Part shown: one piece after another, positions 45,701 to 54,729 of the stretch
Position numbering within the stretch: position 1 is the first letter of the stretch
Layout of the letters: each line of letters begins with the position of its first letter
NCBI GenBank assembly: GCA_949841325.1
Contig: CATKZK010000005.1
Location: 1 to 59,798 of the forward strand
DNA length: 59,798 nucleotides
Direction: 5' to 3'
DNA from: an uncultured Bacilli bacterium
GTDB taxonomy: Bacteria; Bacillota_I; Bacilli_A; RF39; UBA660
Position numbers and translations under genes: made by a program
Notes under the pieces: generated by a model
What the model saw: the letters and a program-made list of their open reading frames with translations, nothing else
What the model was told of the DNA's origin: nothing
Database searches by the model: none

Positions 45701-45893
45701 CATTTTTACACATCTCGATAGCTTCCAATTTAGCCGCTTGAACGTTTTGATCTACAGAACTTTTTATAAATTCTTCTTCTGCCTGTATTTCAGATCCTCT
45801 CAACATAGCAACATAATTTTCCAATTCTTCATTTTTTCTTCTAAAAAATTCTTCTAGCGTCTTCTTAAAAGCTTCAGCTTGTTTCTCATTCAT
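42747..45893 (-). CDS. Large repeat-containing, coiled-coil membrane-associated protein of unknown function
   Basis: 1048 residues, not recognised. Start ATG 45893, eight bases after GGAGG. N-terminal ~300 residues carry two copies of a unit centred on NLAPYKKYGPMDGDGYLYAK followed by EEQERID; the helix EEFFRRKNEELENYV near the N-terminus echoes DEFFRQRKDEIARME between them. A small beta domain (about 295-345), a charged coiled coil (EEAKKQAEIEEQKKAEEAKK) and an acidic patch (DDNLDLGEDYEEMDD) follow. Near 505-545 there is a hydrophobic pair (TTTVALAAIGLGAAASLPVS; IPIALVGGAALYQYSG). The C-terminal half is Glu/Val/Pro-rich then helical. Probably a cytoplasmic scaffold on the membrane. Confidence 0.75.
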   Translation of the reverse strand: MNEKQAEAFKKTLEEFFRRKNEELENYVAMLRGSEIQAEEEFIKSSVDQNVQAAKLEAIEMCKNAGYTEEDANKLIMEAIDKIENPNRKLEIVEEEKLQEVVEEPVDMEEIQEVVEEPVSMEANNEIEMNEERVQPEKKVESKENTSMYMTEEERVEKFVNSAEFQEDLKKLKDMRFGLARMEANLAPYKKYGPMDGDGYLYAKEEQERIDAYRDKLEAFEAQMKKTIDEFFRQRKDEIARMETNLAPYKKYGPMDGDGYLYAKEEQERIDMRKEEMNRNMDYLLNLAGIEVARPINMKVTINDLENGEKAVTVYINDKRLYSANILESEFSSKKVEEISNSALLAYTISQNKKNKAVINYNGKTIESDLNEIDKGIDKAIKAVSEEKEEIKRQEEAKKQAEIEEQKKAEEAKKQKELEAQKLEEEKKKAEEQLNATDNNSESNAEEEELDDNLDLGEDYEEMDDSLLEQPEPLSNNPLNPYDSVNEMAMKVTNSRNLNMAKKSALTTTVALAAIGLGAAASLPVSIPIALVGGAALYQYSGVIKDGIEFASMQAKCRKIAKKYKDYNIAFVYDTEKRRADFVHYKTKSDMKKGKNGVYITEGNYHDIFAEGADEAFVRDFLNAFAKENKRRNGDGARGKYPQITPFDLRTAFVGIGGIKTPAEIAVGSVAIESYRADIEKAAIDAMKVEEVTSVSPEEVEEVEEVDNLEALENTPEVEEISSELNAEVSPEKMVEAIDEEIVQNEEVEAPALEQPEVEIALESFPEVAEVAENIPVIPKEETPEEVVAELDNTLKEQQVVEPLVVTDPFLAQAPVMSESNSLLTPEEINELLGNMEVPMPTPESPVEEKQEFLENVEKENEVLVNAPVAEDNIDIFEGMAEEMKELTGQSAEAVQTPVVLSENVRAMATNFEENYKDVTDVAELDQAVKDYIEQAKMLGTITTVDEEHEFTDYCNRHINAIVTERTDKLWSEIVPAIGPKTGKDHYLDVLDDFINRASDSTDIESMGLIIEDQQRRGNFTPEEYNALKESLDNKAFLLQDNAMEKGM
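45081..45345. repeat. Two near-identical in-gene DNA repeats 180 bases apart
   Basis: The segments starting at 45081 and 45261 agree over roughly 85 bases with few changes and code for LAPYKKYGPMDGDGYLYAK and EEQERID. This is an internal duplication of a coding unit. Confidence 0.85.
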
Positions 45894-45940
45894 TCTTTTT
45901 TCCTCCAAACTTTGGGATATCCCCCTCTTTTTAAGTGGTT

Positions 45941-45969
45941 ACTATAACAGTTTTCTTTTATTTTGTCAA
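45941..45969 (-). promoter_or_regulatory. Sigma-A promoter of the large coiled-coil gene
   Basis: Minus strand TTGACA (45964-45969), 17 bases, TATAGT (45941-45946): one mismatch from consensus. GGAGG and the start follow after a ~40-base leader. Confidence 0.85.
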
Positions 45970-46043
45970 CGAAATAAAGCATAGTCTACTTACTATAATC
46001 CCATTTTAACATTAATTCTTAGCTTTGTATAGTTTTTTTACAT

Positions 46044-48989
46044 TTATTCGACATTTTCTAGACGTACACTGACGAGTTTTGACACTCCGCTTTCCTGCAT
46101 TGTAATTCCATAAAGTGTATTGGCATATTCCATTGTTCGCTTTTTATGAGTAATCACAATAAATTGAGAATTATGTTCATATTCTTTAATATAGGTCCCA
46201 AATTGGTCAACGTTTGCCTCATCTAAAGCAGCTTCTACCTCATCTAAGATACAGAACGGAACAATTCTAATATTTAAAATACTAAAGAGTAACGCAATTG
46301 CAGTAAGGGTCATCTCTCCTCCCGATAAAGAGTGAATGCTCTTAAGAGATTTTCCTGGAGGTTCTGCTGATATATCGATTCCTGTTGTAAGCAAATCACT
46401 TGGATCCGTCATATGCAAAGAGGCATTTCCTCCTCTAAAAAGTTTTTTAAATACGGCACTAAATTCTTGATTGACTTTTTCAAATGTACTTGCAAATTTC
46501 TCTTTCATCGTCTCATCTAAATCGTGAATCACTTCAAGTAAATTGGCAACGGCATTTTCCAAATCCTTCTTTTGTTCACTTAAGAACGTATATCGAGTAT
46601 TCACTCTTTCATATTCAGCAATACTGCCAAGATTTACATCTCCTAAACTGCGAATATCTCTTCTGTATTGATTGACTTTTGTTCTAGCAATCCCCTCATC
46701 CATTTCTAAAGAGTACTCACTACTTGCCTTTTCATACGTCATTTCATACTCTTCACTCAATCGATTCAATAGATTTTCTATGCGTACATCAAGCTTCCCA
46801 ATGGTAACACCACAAGCATTGATTTCGCTTTGACTCTTTACATATTCATTATTAGAGGATTTAATCGTCTTTTCGAGAACATCTATCTTTTCTTGTAACT
46901 CCTCTTTTGTTTTCTTTAACTTTATAAGCTCAGATGCTAAAAGATCTTTATTTGTCCCAACTTCTAATATTTTCTTTAACACTTCGTCTAATTCTTTATC
47001 ACTTTCATTTGCTAATACATTTTGAGTTCCCGATAATTCACTTTGTATATCCTCCAAACGTTTTTGCAAATTCAGCTCCTCTAAATGAAGCCCTTTTGTT
47101 TTTTCTTCTAAACTTGCTAACATTCCTTTTTCATTAAAAATCTGCTCTTCAAGAATTTTTATGTCATGATCAATTTGATTTAAGTGTTCCTCGATAAGTT
47201 TACATTCATTGGTAATACCATTCACTTCTCTTAAAGCATTTTCAAGTTCAAACTTTATATTAAATAGACCATGACTTGCCTTATTTATTCCACCTGTCAT
47301 GGATCCGCCTGTATGAAGTAACTCTCCATCTAAGGTAATAATACGATAACGATAATGAATAGCTCTTCCTAAAAGATTCATCGTATTCATATTGTCAACA
47401 ACGAGCGTTGCTCCTAATTGATTTTCAACAATTCCTTTATAGAGAGGATTATAGCTGACAAGGTCACTTAAAACACCCACAAATCCTGCTGTTTCTTTAC
47501 ATACTTTTAAAGTATCTTCTTCTACTTTTCTAGATTTAATGACACTTATAGGGAAAAACGTCGCCCTTCCAAGTTTGTTTTCTTTTAAATATTCGATTGC
47601 TTCTTTTCCTGAAGATTCATCATCGACAATAATAACATTTGCATTTCCACCTAAAGCGATTTCCAAAGAGGTAGCATATTTTTCCTCTGTTTCTATTAAT
47701 TTACATAAGACATCATGAATGCCCTTTAACTTAGGATGATTTAAAACACTTTTTACAGCAAAAGGCAATTTTGTATCATTTTCAATCGATTCTTTTAATA
47801 CTTCAATACGATTCTTAAGTCTTGTCTCTTCATTGTTCTTTTTATTTAACTCTGTTCCCATCGTATTCTTAAGTTGCATTTGCGTATTATACTCTTTCAC
47901 AAAATTTTCGAGTTTCTCTTTTGAACTCATTACTTCGTTTTCCGCATTTGTTTTATCATTAAAAAGTAAAGACAAACGCTTTTGCATATCCATTTCCTGT
48001 TCTTTTAAAAGAAGAATATTACTTTCCAACTTCTGATCATCTACTTCATACTTTTGTCTTTCCATAATGACTTGTTTTTTTGACTCTAAAGAAGAAAGTT
48101 CTTGACTAAAGGTTATTATTTGCTCACTCATTTCATTTATTTTTTCTTCAAGTTCCTTGCGATTTTGCTTAAATGCCTCTAATTCTTTTTCTTCATCACT
48201 TGAATGGGCATCTAAAGACGTCATTTTCTGTTCTAAATTCTTGAGTTTTTTCTTCTCTTCTTCTAATGAATATGTAAGATTTTTAATATCCGTTGCCAAA
48301 AGGGCTACTTCAATGTCTTTTAATTCCTCTTTTGTTTGTAAAAACTTTTCTGCTTTTTCTGCCTGAATACGTAAAGGTTCTACATTGCCCTCAAGCTCTT
48401 GAATAACAAGACTCACTTTTTCCAAGTTATCATTCGTATTTTCAAGTTTACGCATCGATTCTTCTTTGCGTTTCTTATATTTTAATGTTCCTGATGCTTC
48501 TTCTATAATTACACGTCGATCAGTTGGCTTTCCTTTTAAAATTTCCATAATCTTACCTTGTGAAATAATTGAAAAAGAATTCGCATTAGACCCACTATCT
48601 AAAAACAAATCCGTAATATCCTTTTTTCTTACCTTTGCATTATTGATATAGTACTCATTTTCTCCTGTTTTAAAAATTTCTCTTTTTATTTCAATTTCGG
48701 CCAAATCACTGGCAAGATAATGGTCACTGTTGTCAAATGTTAAAGAAACCCAAGCGCGATTTAGACTTGCTCTAGATGATGAACCTGCAAATATAATATC
48801 ACTAGTCTTTTCTCCACCACGGATTTCTTTTAAACTTGCTTCTCCTAAAACCCATTTGACAGCATCAACAACATTACTCTTTCCTGAGCCATTTGGTCCA
48901 ACAATTCCCGTAATTCCCTCTCCTACTTGAATTTCTATTTTATCGGCAAAAGATTTAAAACCATGGGCTTTTATACTTAACAACTTCAT
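46044..48989 (-). CDS. smc: Chromosome condensation protein SMC
   Basis: 981 residues. N-terminal ATPase half with KLLSIKAHGFKSFADKI and Walker A GPNGSGKSN; coiled coil; hinge about 385-560 (HPKLKGIHDVLCKLI, SLEIALGGNANVIIVDDESS, TGGSMTGG); returning coil; C-terminal signature LSGGEMTLTAIALLFSI, Walker B CILDEVEAALDEANV and VITHKKRTMEYAN. Every catalytic motif is present, yet it is about 200 residues shorter than Bacillus SMC, through shorter arms. It follows rnc by 12 bases, the typical order. Condensin partners scpA/scpB are not here. Confidence 0.96.
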   Translation of the reverse strand: MKLLSIKAHGFKSFADKIEIQVGEGITGIVGPNGSGKSNVVDAVKWVLGEASLKEIRGGEKTSDIIFAGSSSRASLNRAWVSLTFDNSDHYLASDLAEIEIKREIFKTGENEYYINNAKVRKKDITDLFLDSGSNANSFSIISQGKIMEILKGKPTDRRVIIEEASGTLKYKKRKEESMRKLENTNDNLEKVSLVIQELEGNVEPLRIQAEKAEKFLQTKEELKDIEVALLATDIKNLTYSLEEEKKKLKNLEQKMTSLDAHSSDEEKELEAFKQNRKELEEKINEMSEQIITFSQELSSLESKKQVIMERQKYEVDDQKLESNILLLKEQEMDMQKRLSLLFNDKTNAENEVMSSKEKLENFVKEYNTQMQLKNTMGTELNKKNNEETRLKNRIEVLKESIENDTKLPFAVKSVLNHPKLKGIHDVLCKLIETEEKYATSLEIALGGNANVIIVDDESSGKEAIEYLKENKLGRATFFPISVIKSRKVEEDTLKVCKETAGFVGVLSDLVSYNPLYKGIVENQLGATLVVDNMNTMNLLGRAIHYRYRIITLDGELLHTGGSMTGGINKASHGLFNIKFELENALREVNGITNECKLIEEHLNQIDHDIKILEEQIFNEKGMLASLEEKTKGLHLEELNLQKRLEDIQSELSGTQNVLANESDKELDEVLKKILEVGTNKDLLASELIKLKKTKEELQEKIDVLEKTIKSSNNEYVKSQSEINACGVTIGKLDVRIENLLNRLSEEYEMTYEKASSEYSLEMDEGIARTKVNQYRRDIRSLGDVNLGSIAEYERVNTRYTFLSEQKKDLENAVANLLEVIHDLDETMKEKFASTFEKVNQEFSAVFKKLFRGGNASLHMTDPSDLLTTGIDISAEPPGKSLKSIHSLSGGEMTLTAIALLFSILNIRIVPFCILDEVEAALDEANVDQFGTYIKEYEHNSQFIVITHKKRTMEYANTLYGITMQESGVSKLVSVRLENVE

Positions 48990-49001
48990 TTAAACCATCC
49001 T

Positions 49002-49643
49002 TTACGCTATTTTTTTTATCGCATCATACGCCGCATTTTGCTCTGCTTCTTTTTTTGATTTTCCACTCCCTGTTCCAAAACGAATTCCATCTACAATACA
49101 ATCAACAACAAATGTTTTATCATGGGCTGGCCCAGATTCCTGCTTAACAATATACTCTAAAGTCTTCTTTTCCATTTGGACCATCTCTTGTAAATACGAT
49201 TTATTATCATGAATAAAAATAACTTTTTTTTCAATGTAAGGAACTATGATTTTTAAAGCAAACTTTTTTGCAACTGAATATCCATGTTCTAAAAAGATTA
49301 CGGCTAAAACACTTTCAAAACAATCGGCAACAATACTTGGGGTATCAGCATTTACGCCATTACCTACTTTTATATGTTCTATAAGGCCAATTTCTTTTGA
49401 ATATTCATACAAGGCATTTTCACAAACATAACTTGCTCGAACTTTAGACATCTCTCCCTCTTTTAAATGCGTTTGGTTATAAAAATACTCACTAGTCGCG
49501 AGTTCTAAAACAGCATCTCCTAAAAATTCCAATCGTTCATAATTATCCACTTTTGCTTCATTTGCATAAGAAGAATGTGTAAGAGCAGTCGCTAACAATG
49601 CTTTATTTTTAATTGTAATTCCTCTGCTTTCTAAAAAGTTCAT
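49002..49643 (-). CDS. rnc: Ribonuclease III
   Basis: Processes rRNA and other double-stranded RNA. 213 residues: nuclease domain with ALTHSSYANE, YERLEFLGDAVLEL (catalytic acidic residues) and later VADCFESVLAVIFLE; dsRNA-binding domain (EYIVKQESGPAHDKTFVVDC, SGKSKKEAEQNAAYDAIKK). The ATG at 49643 follows GGTGAT; TATAAT at 49660-49665 is only 16 bases away, giving a very short leader. Co-transcribed with smc. Confidence 0.97.
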   Translation of the reverse strand: MNFLESRGITIKNKALLATALTHSSYANEAKVDNYERLEFLGDAVLELATSEYFYNQTHLKEGEMSKVRASYVCENALYEYSKEIGLIEHIKVGNGVNADTPSIVADCFESVLAVIFLEHGYSVAKKFALKIIVPYIEKKVIFIHDNKSYLQEMVQMEKKTLEYIVKQESGPAHDKTFVVDCIVDGIRFGTGSGKSKKEAEQNAAYDAIKKIA

Positions 49644-49781
49644 GATCATCACCATACTCATTATACACAAAAGTTCTTGAATAATCTAGTTAAAAAGCAT
49701 TTTCTCATTTTTATTCACGCAAAAATCTTTTCCTTATTTTATTCCTATGATAAAATAAATATAAGAAAAAGAGGTTAATAT

Positions 49782-50642
49782 ATGAAAATAAAAAGAATCA
49801 TTTTGCTTATTGCATGTACATTTTTAATGACAGGATGTTTTAAGAGTTCTTCAATGGATGATATCCATATTGTAACAACAACATACCCTATTGAATATCT
49901 CATGGAAAGGATCTATGGCTATAATTCTACGATTGATTCAATTTATCCAAGAGGAATCAATGTAAGAGAACACAAATTAACAGATAAAAAGAATCGGGAA
50001 TATGCAAGTTCTGATCTGTTTGTCTATAATGGTTTAACAGAGGAAAAAGAAACCGCTCTCCATCTCTTAAATAATAATAAAAAATTAAGAATTATCGATG
50101 TTTCCAAAGGAATATCTTTAAATAATGATGAATGTGACTTATGGTTATCTCCTTCTAATTATTTAATGCTTGCTCAAAATATTAAAAATGGTCTACTCGA
50201 TTATGTCAATACGACCATTATAAAGCAACAAATTGAAGAAAATTATGATGATTTGCGCCTTACTATTTCAACATTTGATGCTGATTTAAAGCTCGTTGCA
50301 GAAAATGCGAGTAATAAAACACTTATCATTGGCAATGACGTTTTTGCATTTTTGGAAAAATATGGTTTTCGCATTATCAACGTAGAAGAAAATGACACAT
50401 ATCTACCTACGTATTTTCAAGAGGCAAAGAATAATATTACCAATAAGACAAATACTTATGTCTTTACTTTAGATATTGACGCAGAAACAGAAAATGTAAA
50501 GCGTCTTCAAGATGCAGGTGCCAAAGTCGTTAAGATAAATTCGATGTTAAATCGTACAGAAGCCGAGGATAAAGAGAGCATCGATTATCCAAAGTTAATG
50601 AGACAATTTATTGAGGCCATTCAAAGTGAGGTTAATAACTAA
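49782..50642 (+). CDS. ZnuA/TroA-like metal-binding lipoprotein, solitary and atypical
   Basis: 286 residues. Lipoprotein signal RIILLIACTFLMTGC with lipobox MTGC. The fold matches cluster-9 zinc/manganese binding proteins: IHIVTTTYPIEYLMERI, the strand pair about ASSDLFVYNGL, LWLSPSNYLMLAQNI and a C-terminal YVFTLDIDAETENVKRL. The first His is kept (REHKL) but the second, in the usual DPHxWLSP, is replaced (ECDLWLSPSN), and there is no acidic His-rich loop. No permease or ATPase gene adjoins it. Function may be altered metal binding or a non-transport role. Followed by an overlapping DHH gene. Confidence 0.78.
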   Translation: MKIKRIILLIACTFLMTGCFKSSSMDDIHIVTTTYPIEYLMERIYGYNSTIDSIYPRGINVREHKLTDKKNREYASSDLFVYNGLTEEKETALHLLNNNKKLRIIDVSKGISLNNDECDLWLSPSNYLMLAQNIKNGLLDYVNTTIIKQQIEENYDDLRLTISTFDADLKLVAENASNKTLIIGNDVFAFLEKYGFRIINVEENDTYLPTYFQEAKNNITNKTNTYVFTLDIDAETENVKRLQDAGAKVVKINSMLNRTEAEDKESIDYPKLMRQFIEAIQSEVNN

Positions 50643-51556
50643 TGGATTTACTTGTAACACATATTGATTTAGATGGGATTTCTCCTATCATTTTACTTCA
50701 TCTTACAGAAAGAAAATTTGCCTATCATGCCATAGAAATTAATGAAGTAGAAAAGACTTTTGAAGAATTATTTAAAACTGATTTAACACAATATGAACAT
50801 CTTTATATTGTAGATTTAACATTATCAGAAAGTGTCTATGAAAAACTGGCGACATTACCCATTCCTGTATTTGTATTTGATCATCATGCCACGCATTTGT
50901 TTGCTACTAAATATCCCTTTGCTACAATACATGTAGAAATGAGTGGCCGTTTAACTTGTGGAACAGAATTATTTTATCTCTATTTAAAGGAAAAGTATCC
51001 TCAGTTAAAGGCAGATTCTATTGCTCAGTATGTCGACATTGTAAGACAATTAGATACCTATACTTTTGAAGATAAACAGTTAGCTTTAAATGTAGATATG
51101 ATTCGCAGTATGTTAGGAAGAGATGATTTCATAAAATCTATTGTCAAAAGACTAAAGAAAAATGAAAAAGAATTCACTCTAACAGCCTTTGAAAAAAGAA
51201 TGACAAAATTACAAGAAAAAGAAAAAGAGCGTTACTTAGAGAGAAAAGAAAAAAACATGAAAAAGTATCGCATAAAAGAAAAGCCTTGTGGTGTTGTTTT
51301 TGCCGAGAAGTATAAAAGTGAGCTGGGAGATTATCTCTCTCATAAATATCCTGAACTCGATTTTATCATTATTTTTGATGCGTCTAAGAGTATTAGTTAC
51401 CGTGCTTATAAGGATGATACAGATGTTGCTGCTTTTGCAGAATTGTTTGAAGGTGGTGGACACAGACTTGCAAGTGGTTCCCCAATTAGTGACGAATTTC
51501 GTGAAAATATACTAAAAGCCTATTATGATGATGTCGTTTTACTAGAAAATAAGTAA
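50642..51556 (+). CDS. DHH-family phosphoesterase (NrnA/RecJ-like)
   Basis: 304 residues. DHH domain: VTHIDLDGISP (Asp/His metal site) and FDHHATH (DHH motif), then the DHHA1 substrate domain with GGGHRLASGSPIS. Such enzymes degrade short RNAs or cyclic-dinucleotide breakdown products or act on phosphorylated substrates. The residues 155-200 region is Lys-rich and helical. The ATG overlaps the preceding stop (TAATG), so the two are co-translated; substrate not determined from sequence. Confidence 0.88.
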   Translation: MDLLVTHIDLDGISPIILLHLTERKFAYHAIEINEVEKTFEELFKTDLTQYEHLYIVDLTLSESVYEKLATLPIPVFVFDHHATHLFATKYPFATIHVEMSGRLTCGTELFYLYLKEKYPQLKADSIAQYVDIVRQLDTYTFEDKQLALNVDMIRSMLGRDDFIKSIVKRLKKNEKEFTLTAFEKRMTKLQEKEKERYLERKEKNMKKYRIKEKPCGVVFAEKYKSELGDYLSHKYPELDFIIIFDASKSISYRAYKDDTDVAAFAELFEGGGHRLASGSPISDEFRENILKAYYDDVVLLENK

Positions 51557-51572
51557 ATTATCAGATTTAATA

Positions 51573-51602
51573 TTGACTTTAACTTCTCACTTTTAGTATA
51601 AT
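51573..51602 (+). promoter_or_regulatory. Promoter of tRNA-Ser
   Basis: TTGACT (51573-51578), 18-base spacer, TATAAT (51597-51602), 15 bases before the tRNA. Confidence 0.8.
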
Positions 51603-51617
51603 TTACTTATCGGGCTT

Positions 51618-51708
51618 GGAGTAGTACTCAAGAGGTTGAAGAGGTGCCCCTGCTAAGGGTATAGGTCGGGTAACTGGCGCGAGAGTTCAAATCTCTCCTA
51701 CTCCGCCA
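51618..51708 (+). tRNA. tRNA-Ser(GCU)
   Basis: 91 nt with acceptor GGAGTAG pairing CTACTCC, discriminator G and encoded CCA. Anticodon loop CTGCTAA gives GCU, reading AGC/AGU. The long class II variable arm (TATAGGTCGGGTAACTGGCG region) and T-stem GAGAG/CTCTC around TTCAAAT are all present. Own promoter and terminator. Confidence 0.97.
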
Positions 51709-51719
51709 TTTAGAAATAA

Positions 51720-51745
51720 AAAGAACTGAATAGTTCTTTTTTTCT
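51720..51745 (+). terminator. Terminator of tRNA-Ser
   Basis: Stem AAGAACT/AGTTCTT with a GAAT loop, followed by seven T. Confidence 0.88.
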
Positions 51746-51774
51746 TTGTTAGATAAGCTAAAAAAAGAGAGTTA

Positions 51775-52086
51775 TTACTCCCAATCAATTTCAACTTTAT
51801 TATTCACAAATTGTATCTTCATTTCTTTGTTTAATATTTCTTTCGTCACCGGATGGTGCATCTCTTTTAAATATTGATTTTCATATAAGGTATTTAAGGT
51901 TACATCTCCCTTGCACTTTTCTTCTAAATAACACCTTTTGGCATAATACTCTATGTTACTTTTCATGGAGTAGATAAGTCTTTCTTCATGTAGTTTCGTA
52001 AGTTTCACAGTAGAAGTAGTAATGACTAAGACGGTCAAAATACAAAGAGTCGAAAAAAGAATCGCAAAATTACTAATTTTTCCCAT
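51775..52086 (-). CDS. Small protein with one N-terminal transmembrane helix
   Basis: 103 residues, start [20 protein letters not shown] (ATG 52086 after GGAG), helix about 7-27, then an extracellular-type domain with two Cys ([11 protein letters not shown]) that could bond. The N-terminus recalls a pseudopilin stalk but has no prepilin cleavage motif. It follows tgt with a 14-base overlap, the place where yajC usually lies, yet does not match YajC. No family assigned. Confidence 0.68.
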   Translation of the reverse strand: MGKISNFAILFSTLCILTVLVITTSTVKLTKLHEERLIYSMKSNIEYYAKRCYLEEKCKGDVTLNTLYENQYLKEMHHPVTKEILNKEMKIQFVNNKVEIDWE

Positions 52087-53191
52087 AATAATTCTCCATA
52101 AATTGATCACGATATTCAAGTAATGAATCCTTTTTTATCGCTTCTCGCATCTCTTCTGTCATACGAATTAAAAAACGAATATTATGAATAGATAAAAGTC
52201 TTGCTCCAAAAGTTTCAGAGGCATTGATTAAATGTTTAATATAACTCTTTGTATAATGCTTACAAGCATAACAATCACAATGTTCTTCAATCGGTGTAAA
52301 ATCTTCTTTATATTTGGCATTTTTTAAATTGATTTTTCCATACTTTGTAAATGCATGTCCATGACGAGCAAGTCTTGTTGGCAATACACAATCAAAGATA
52401 TCAATTCCCCTTATCACACCTTCTATTAAATCTTCTGGCTCTCCTACTCCCATTAGATAACGACATTTATCTTCAGGAATAAAAGGAATGGCATAGTCAA
52501 TGGCCTTATACATATCCTCTTTCGATTCATGATCATTTGCAACACCACCAATACTATATCCATCGAAGTCTAGCTTAACAGTTTCCTTTGCAGAATATTC
52601 TCTTAAATCTTGATAAGCTCCTCCCTGAATAATACCAAAAAGAGCTTGTCTAGGATTACTGTGTACTTTTTTACCACGTTCAGCCCATCTTAAAGTTCTT
52701 TCTACACTTGCTTTCATATAATCATAGCTGGCACTCGCTGGTGGACATTCATCAAAACTCATCGCAATATCACTATCTAACTTATTTTGAATTTCAATAC
52801 TCTTTTCAGGAGTTAAAAGAAGACGATCCCCATTTAAATGATTTTTAAAGCAAACACCCTCTTCTGTAATATCCTTAGGTTTGGCAAGTGAAAACACTTG
52901 AAATCCTCCAGAATCTGTTAAGATGGGGCCATTCCAATTCATAAATTGATGTAATCCACCAGATTTTGCAACGATATCTTCTCCAGGACGCAACCATAAA
53001 TGATAGGTATTAGAAAGAATAATCCCTGCTTTGACTTCTTTCACCTCTTCAGGAGATAAGGTCTTTACAGTGGCCTGAGTTCCCACTGGCATAAACATAG
53101 GCGTTTCATAAGTTCCATAATTTGTAATGACTTTCCCCAATCTAGCTTTTGTATCTTTTTCACATTTTTCTAATTGATATTGGACTCTCAT
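52073..53191 (-). CDS. tgt: tRNA-guanine transglycosylase
   Basis: Exchanges G34 for preQ1 in GUN-anticodon tRNAs. 372 residues: [10 protein letters not shown], catalytic Asp in [27 protein letters not shown], nucleophile-site [16 protein letters not shown] and zinc ligands in CDCYACKHY plus LLSIHN. Ordered after queA with one small gene between. Complete active site. Confidence 0.97.
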   Translation of the reverse strand: MRVQYQLEKCEKDTKARLGKVITNYGTYETPMFMPVGTQATVKTLSPEEVKEVKAGIILSNTYHLWLRPGEDIVAKSGGLHQFMNWNGPILTDSGGFQVFSLAKPKDITEEGVCFKNHLNGDRLLLTPEKSIEIQNKLDSDIAMSFDECPPASASYDYMKASVERTLRWAERGKKVHSNPRQALFGIIQGGAYQDLREYSAKETVKLDFDGYSIGGVANDHESKEDMYKAIDYAIPFIPEDKCRYLMGVGEPEDLIEGVIRGIDIFDCVLPTRLARHGHAFTKYGKINLKNAKYKEDFTPIEEHCDCYACKHYTKSYIKHLINASETFGARLLSIHNIRFLIRMTEEMREAIKKDSLLEYRDQFMENYYGKN

Positions 53192-53622
53192 TTTGTTCTC
53201 CCACTATGTAAAAGTAATTTTCTTGCCTCTTGTTTTTTGAAGTTTTCACGCTTTTCCATCTCCTCTTTAATTTGTCTTCTAAATTCCAATAGAAAAGCTT
53301 CATAACTTGTTTGATCTCTAAAGTCATATTCATTTTCAAAAGGCGTTTCAATATCTATAAAATAATCCATCATATTGCTCCAAGCAAAACCTTTCGGACA
53401 TCCCGTTTCATCCAAATAAAAGTGAATATCACAAGTTAATGATTGCGTTATAGAAACAACATCATCGACTAATAAATGATCCGTTTCTTCATCAAGAGAG
53501 ATGTTTCTCACATAAGGTGAAATTCTCACATCCTCTTTATATAAAGCCAAATAGCATTGCTCTCCTACTGTTCTATATTTTAGTACATAATGTAATTTCA
53601 TTAAAACTTCTAAATTTTCCAT
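53188..53622 (-). CDS. Hypothetical protein between queA and tgt
   Basis: Not recognised. 144 residues with an N-terminal beta-rich region ([30 protein letters not shown]) and a basic helical C-terminus ([20 protein letters not shown]). Ribosome site AGGAGG. It overlaps the tgt start by four bases, and queA ends nine bases upstream, so it belongs to the queuosine operon; a role in tRNA modification is suggested only by position. Confidence 0.72.
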   Translation of the reverse strand: MENLEVLMKLHYVLKYRTVGEQCYLALYKEDVRISPYVRNISLDEETDHLLVDDVVSITQSLTCDIHFYLDETGCPKGFAWSNMMDYFIDIETPFENEYDFRDQTSYEAFLLEFRRQIKEEMEKRENFKKQEARKLLLHSGRTK

Positions 53623-53630
53623 AATTCCTC

Positions 53631-54662
53631 CTAATCATCTATAATAAGCATAGCATCTCCAAAAGAGAAGAAGCGATACTCATTTTTTATAGCTTCTTGA
53701 TAAGCTTTCATTATTTTATCTTTTCCTGCAAGTGCAGAGACCAACATCAAAAGTGTCGACTTCGGCAAATGAAAATTCGTTATAAGGGAATCAATTCCTT
53801 TAAACTCATAGCCTGGATAGATAAAAATATTTGTCTCTCCTACCTCAGGTGTAAAAACATCGTAATGACTTCTATTGGTTTCAAGAACACGCGTCGAAGT
53901 CGTTCCTACCGCAATAATACGTCCTCCATTTGCTCGAACACGATTTAATTTTTCTGCTGCATCACTTCCCAAAAGGAAAGTTTCGGTATGCATTTGATGA
54001 TCATGAACATCTTCTACAACAACGGGTCTGAAAGTCCCAAGTCCTACATGAAGAGTAACATAGATAATCTCGACTCCCTTTTTTCTTATTCTTTCTAATA
54101 AATCTTCTGTAAAATGAAGGCCTGCCGTTGGGGCTGCAGAGGAACCATATTCTTTGGCATAAATCGTTTGATATCTTCCCTGATCTTCTAACTTTTCATG
54201 TATGTAAGGAGGCAGTGGCATTGTCCCTAAATGCTCTAATATTTCCATTAAAATTCCCTCATAAAGCAACTTAACATAGGTAATTCCCTCATCTAATATT
54301 TTCGTAACTTCTGCCTTTAAGCTGCCATCACCAAAGGTAATCAAGGTTCCCACATGTAATCTCTTTTGAGGTTTAGAAAGACACTCCCATTCATTTTCTT
54401 TAATCTGTTTTAAAAGCAACAACTCAATGACAGCATGGGTATCCTCTTTTTCACCAATAATTCTTGCTGGAATAACACGTGAATCATTTAGTACCAAGGC
54501 ATCTTTAGGCTGTAAATAATCAATGATATCCGAAAATGTACGATGTTCAAATTCTCCACTTTTTTTATGAAGAACTAAAAGCTTTGATGCACTTCGCTGT
54601 TCAAGTGGAGTTTGAGCAATCAATGACTCTTTCAAATCAAAATCAAAATCATCTGTACGCAT
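53631..54662 (-). CDS. queA: S-adenosylmethionine:tRNA ribosyltransferase-isomerase
   Basis: Makes epoxyqueuosine on tRNA from preQ1 and SAM. 343 residues with [20 protein letters not shown], the [20 protein letters not shown] region, [14 protein letters not shown] and the closing [29 protein letters not shown] ribosome site. First gene of queA-unknown-tgt; the upstream HD-GYP gene is separated by a terminator. Confidence 0.97.
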   Translation of the reverse strand: MRTDDFDFDLKESLIAQTPLEQRSASKLLVLHKKSGEFEHRTFSDIIDYLQPKDALVLNDSRVIPARIIGEKEDTHAVIELLLLKQIKENEWECLSKPQKRLHVGTLITFGDGSLKAEVTKILDEGITYVKLLYEGILMEILEHLGTMPLPPYIHEKLEDQGRYQTIYAKEYGSSAAPTAGLHFTEDLLERIRKKGVEIIYVTLHVGLGTFRPVVVEDVHDHQMHTETFLLGSDAAEKLNRVRANGGRIIAVGTTSTRVLETNRSHYDVFTPEVGETNIFIYPGYEFKGIDSLITNFHLPKSTLLMLVSALAGKDKIMKAYQEAIKNEYRFFSFGDAMLIIDD

Positions 54663-54704
54663 CTATCCACTTCCTTTCAATCATAGTATACTAAATTTCG
54701 AGAC

Positions 54705-54729
54705 AAAAAAAAAGGCTTTTAAGCCTTTC
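54705..54729 (-). terminator. Terminator of the HD-GYP-like gene
   Basis: Minus-strand AAAGGCTT/AAGCCTTT stem followed by nine T. Confidence 0.88.

Noticed and set aside
51775..52086. The gene after tgt as yajC.
   Set aside because: One N-terminal helix fits, but the rest has no YajC motif and carries a Cys pair.
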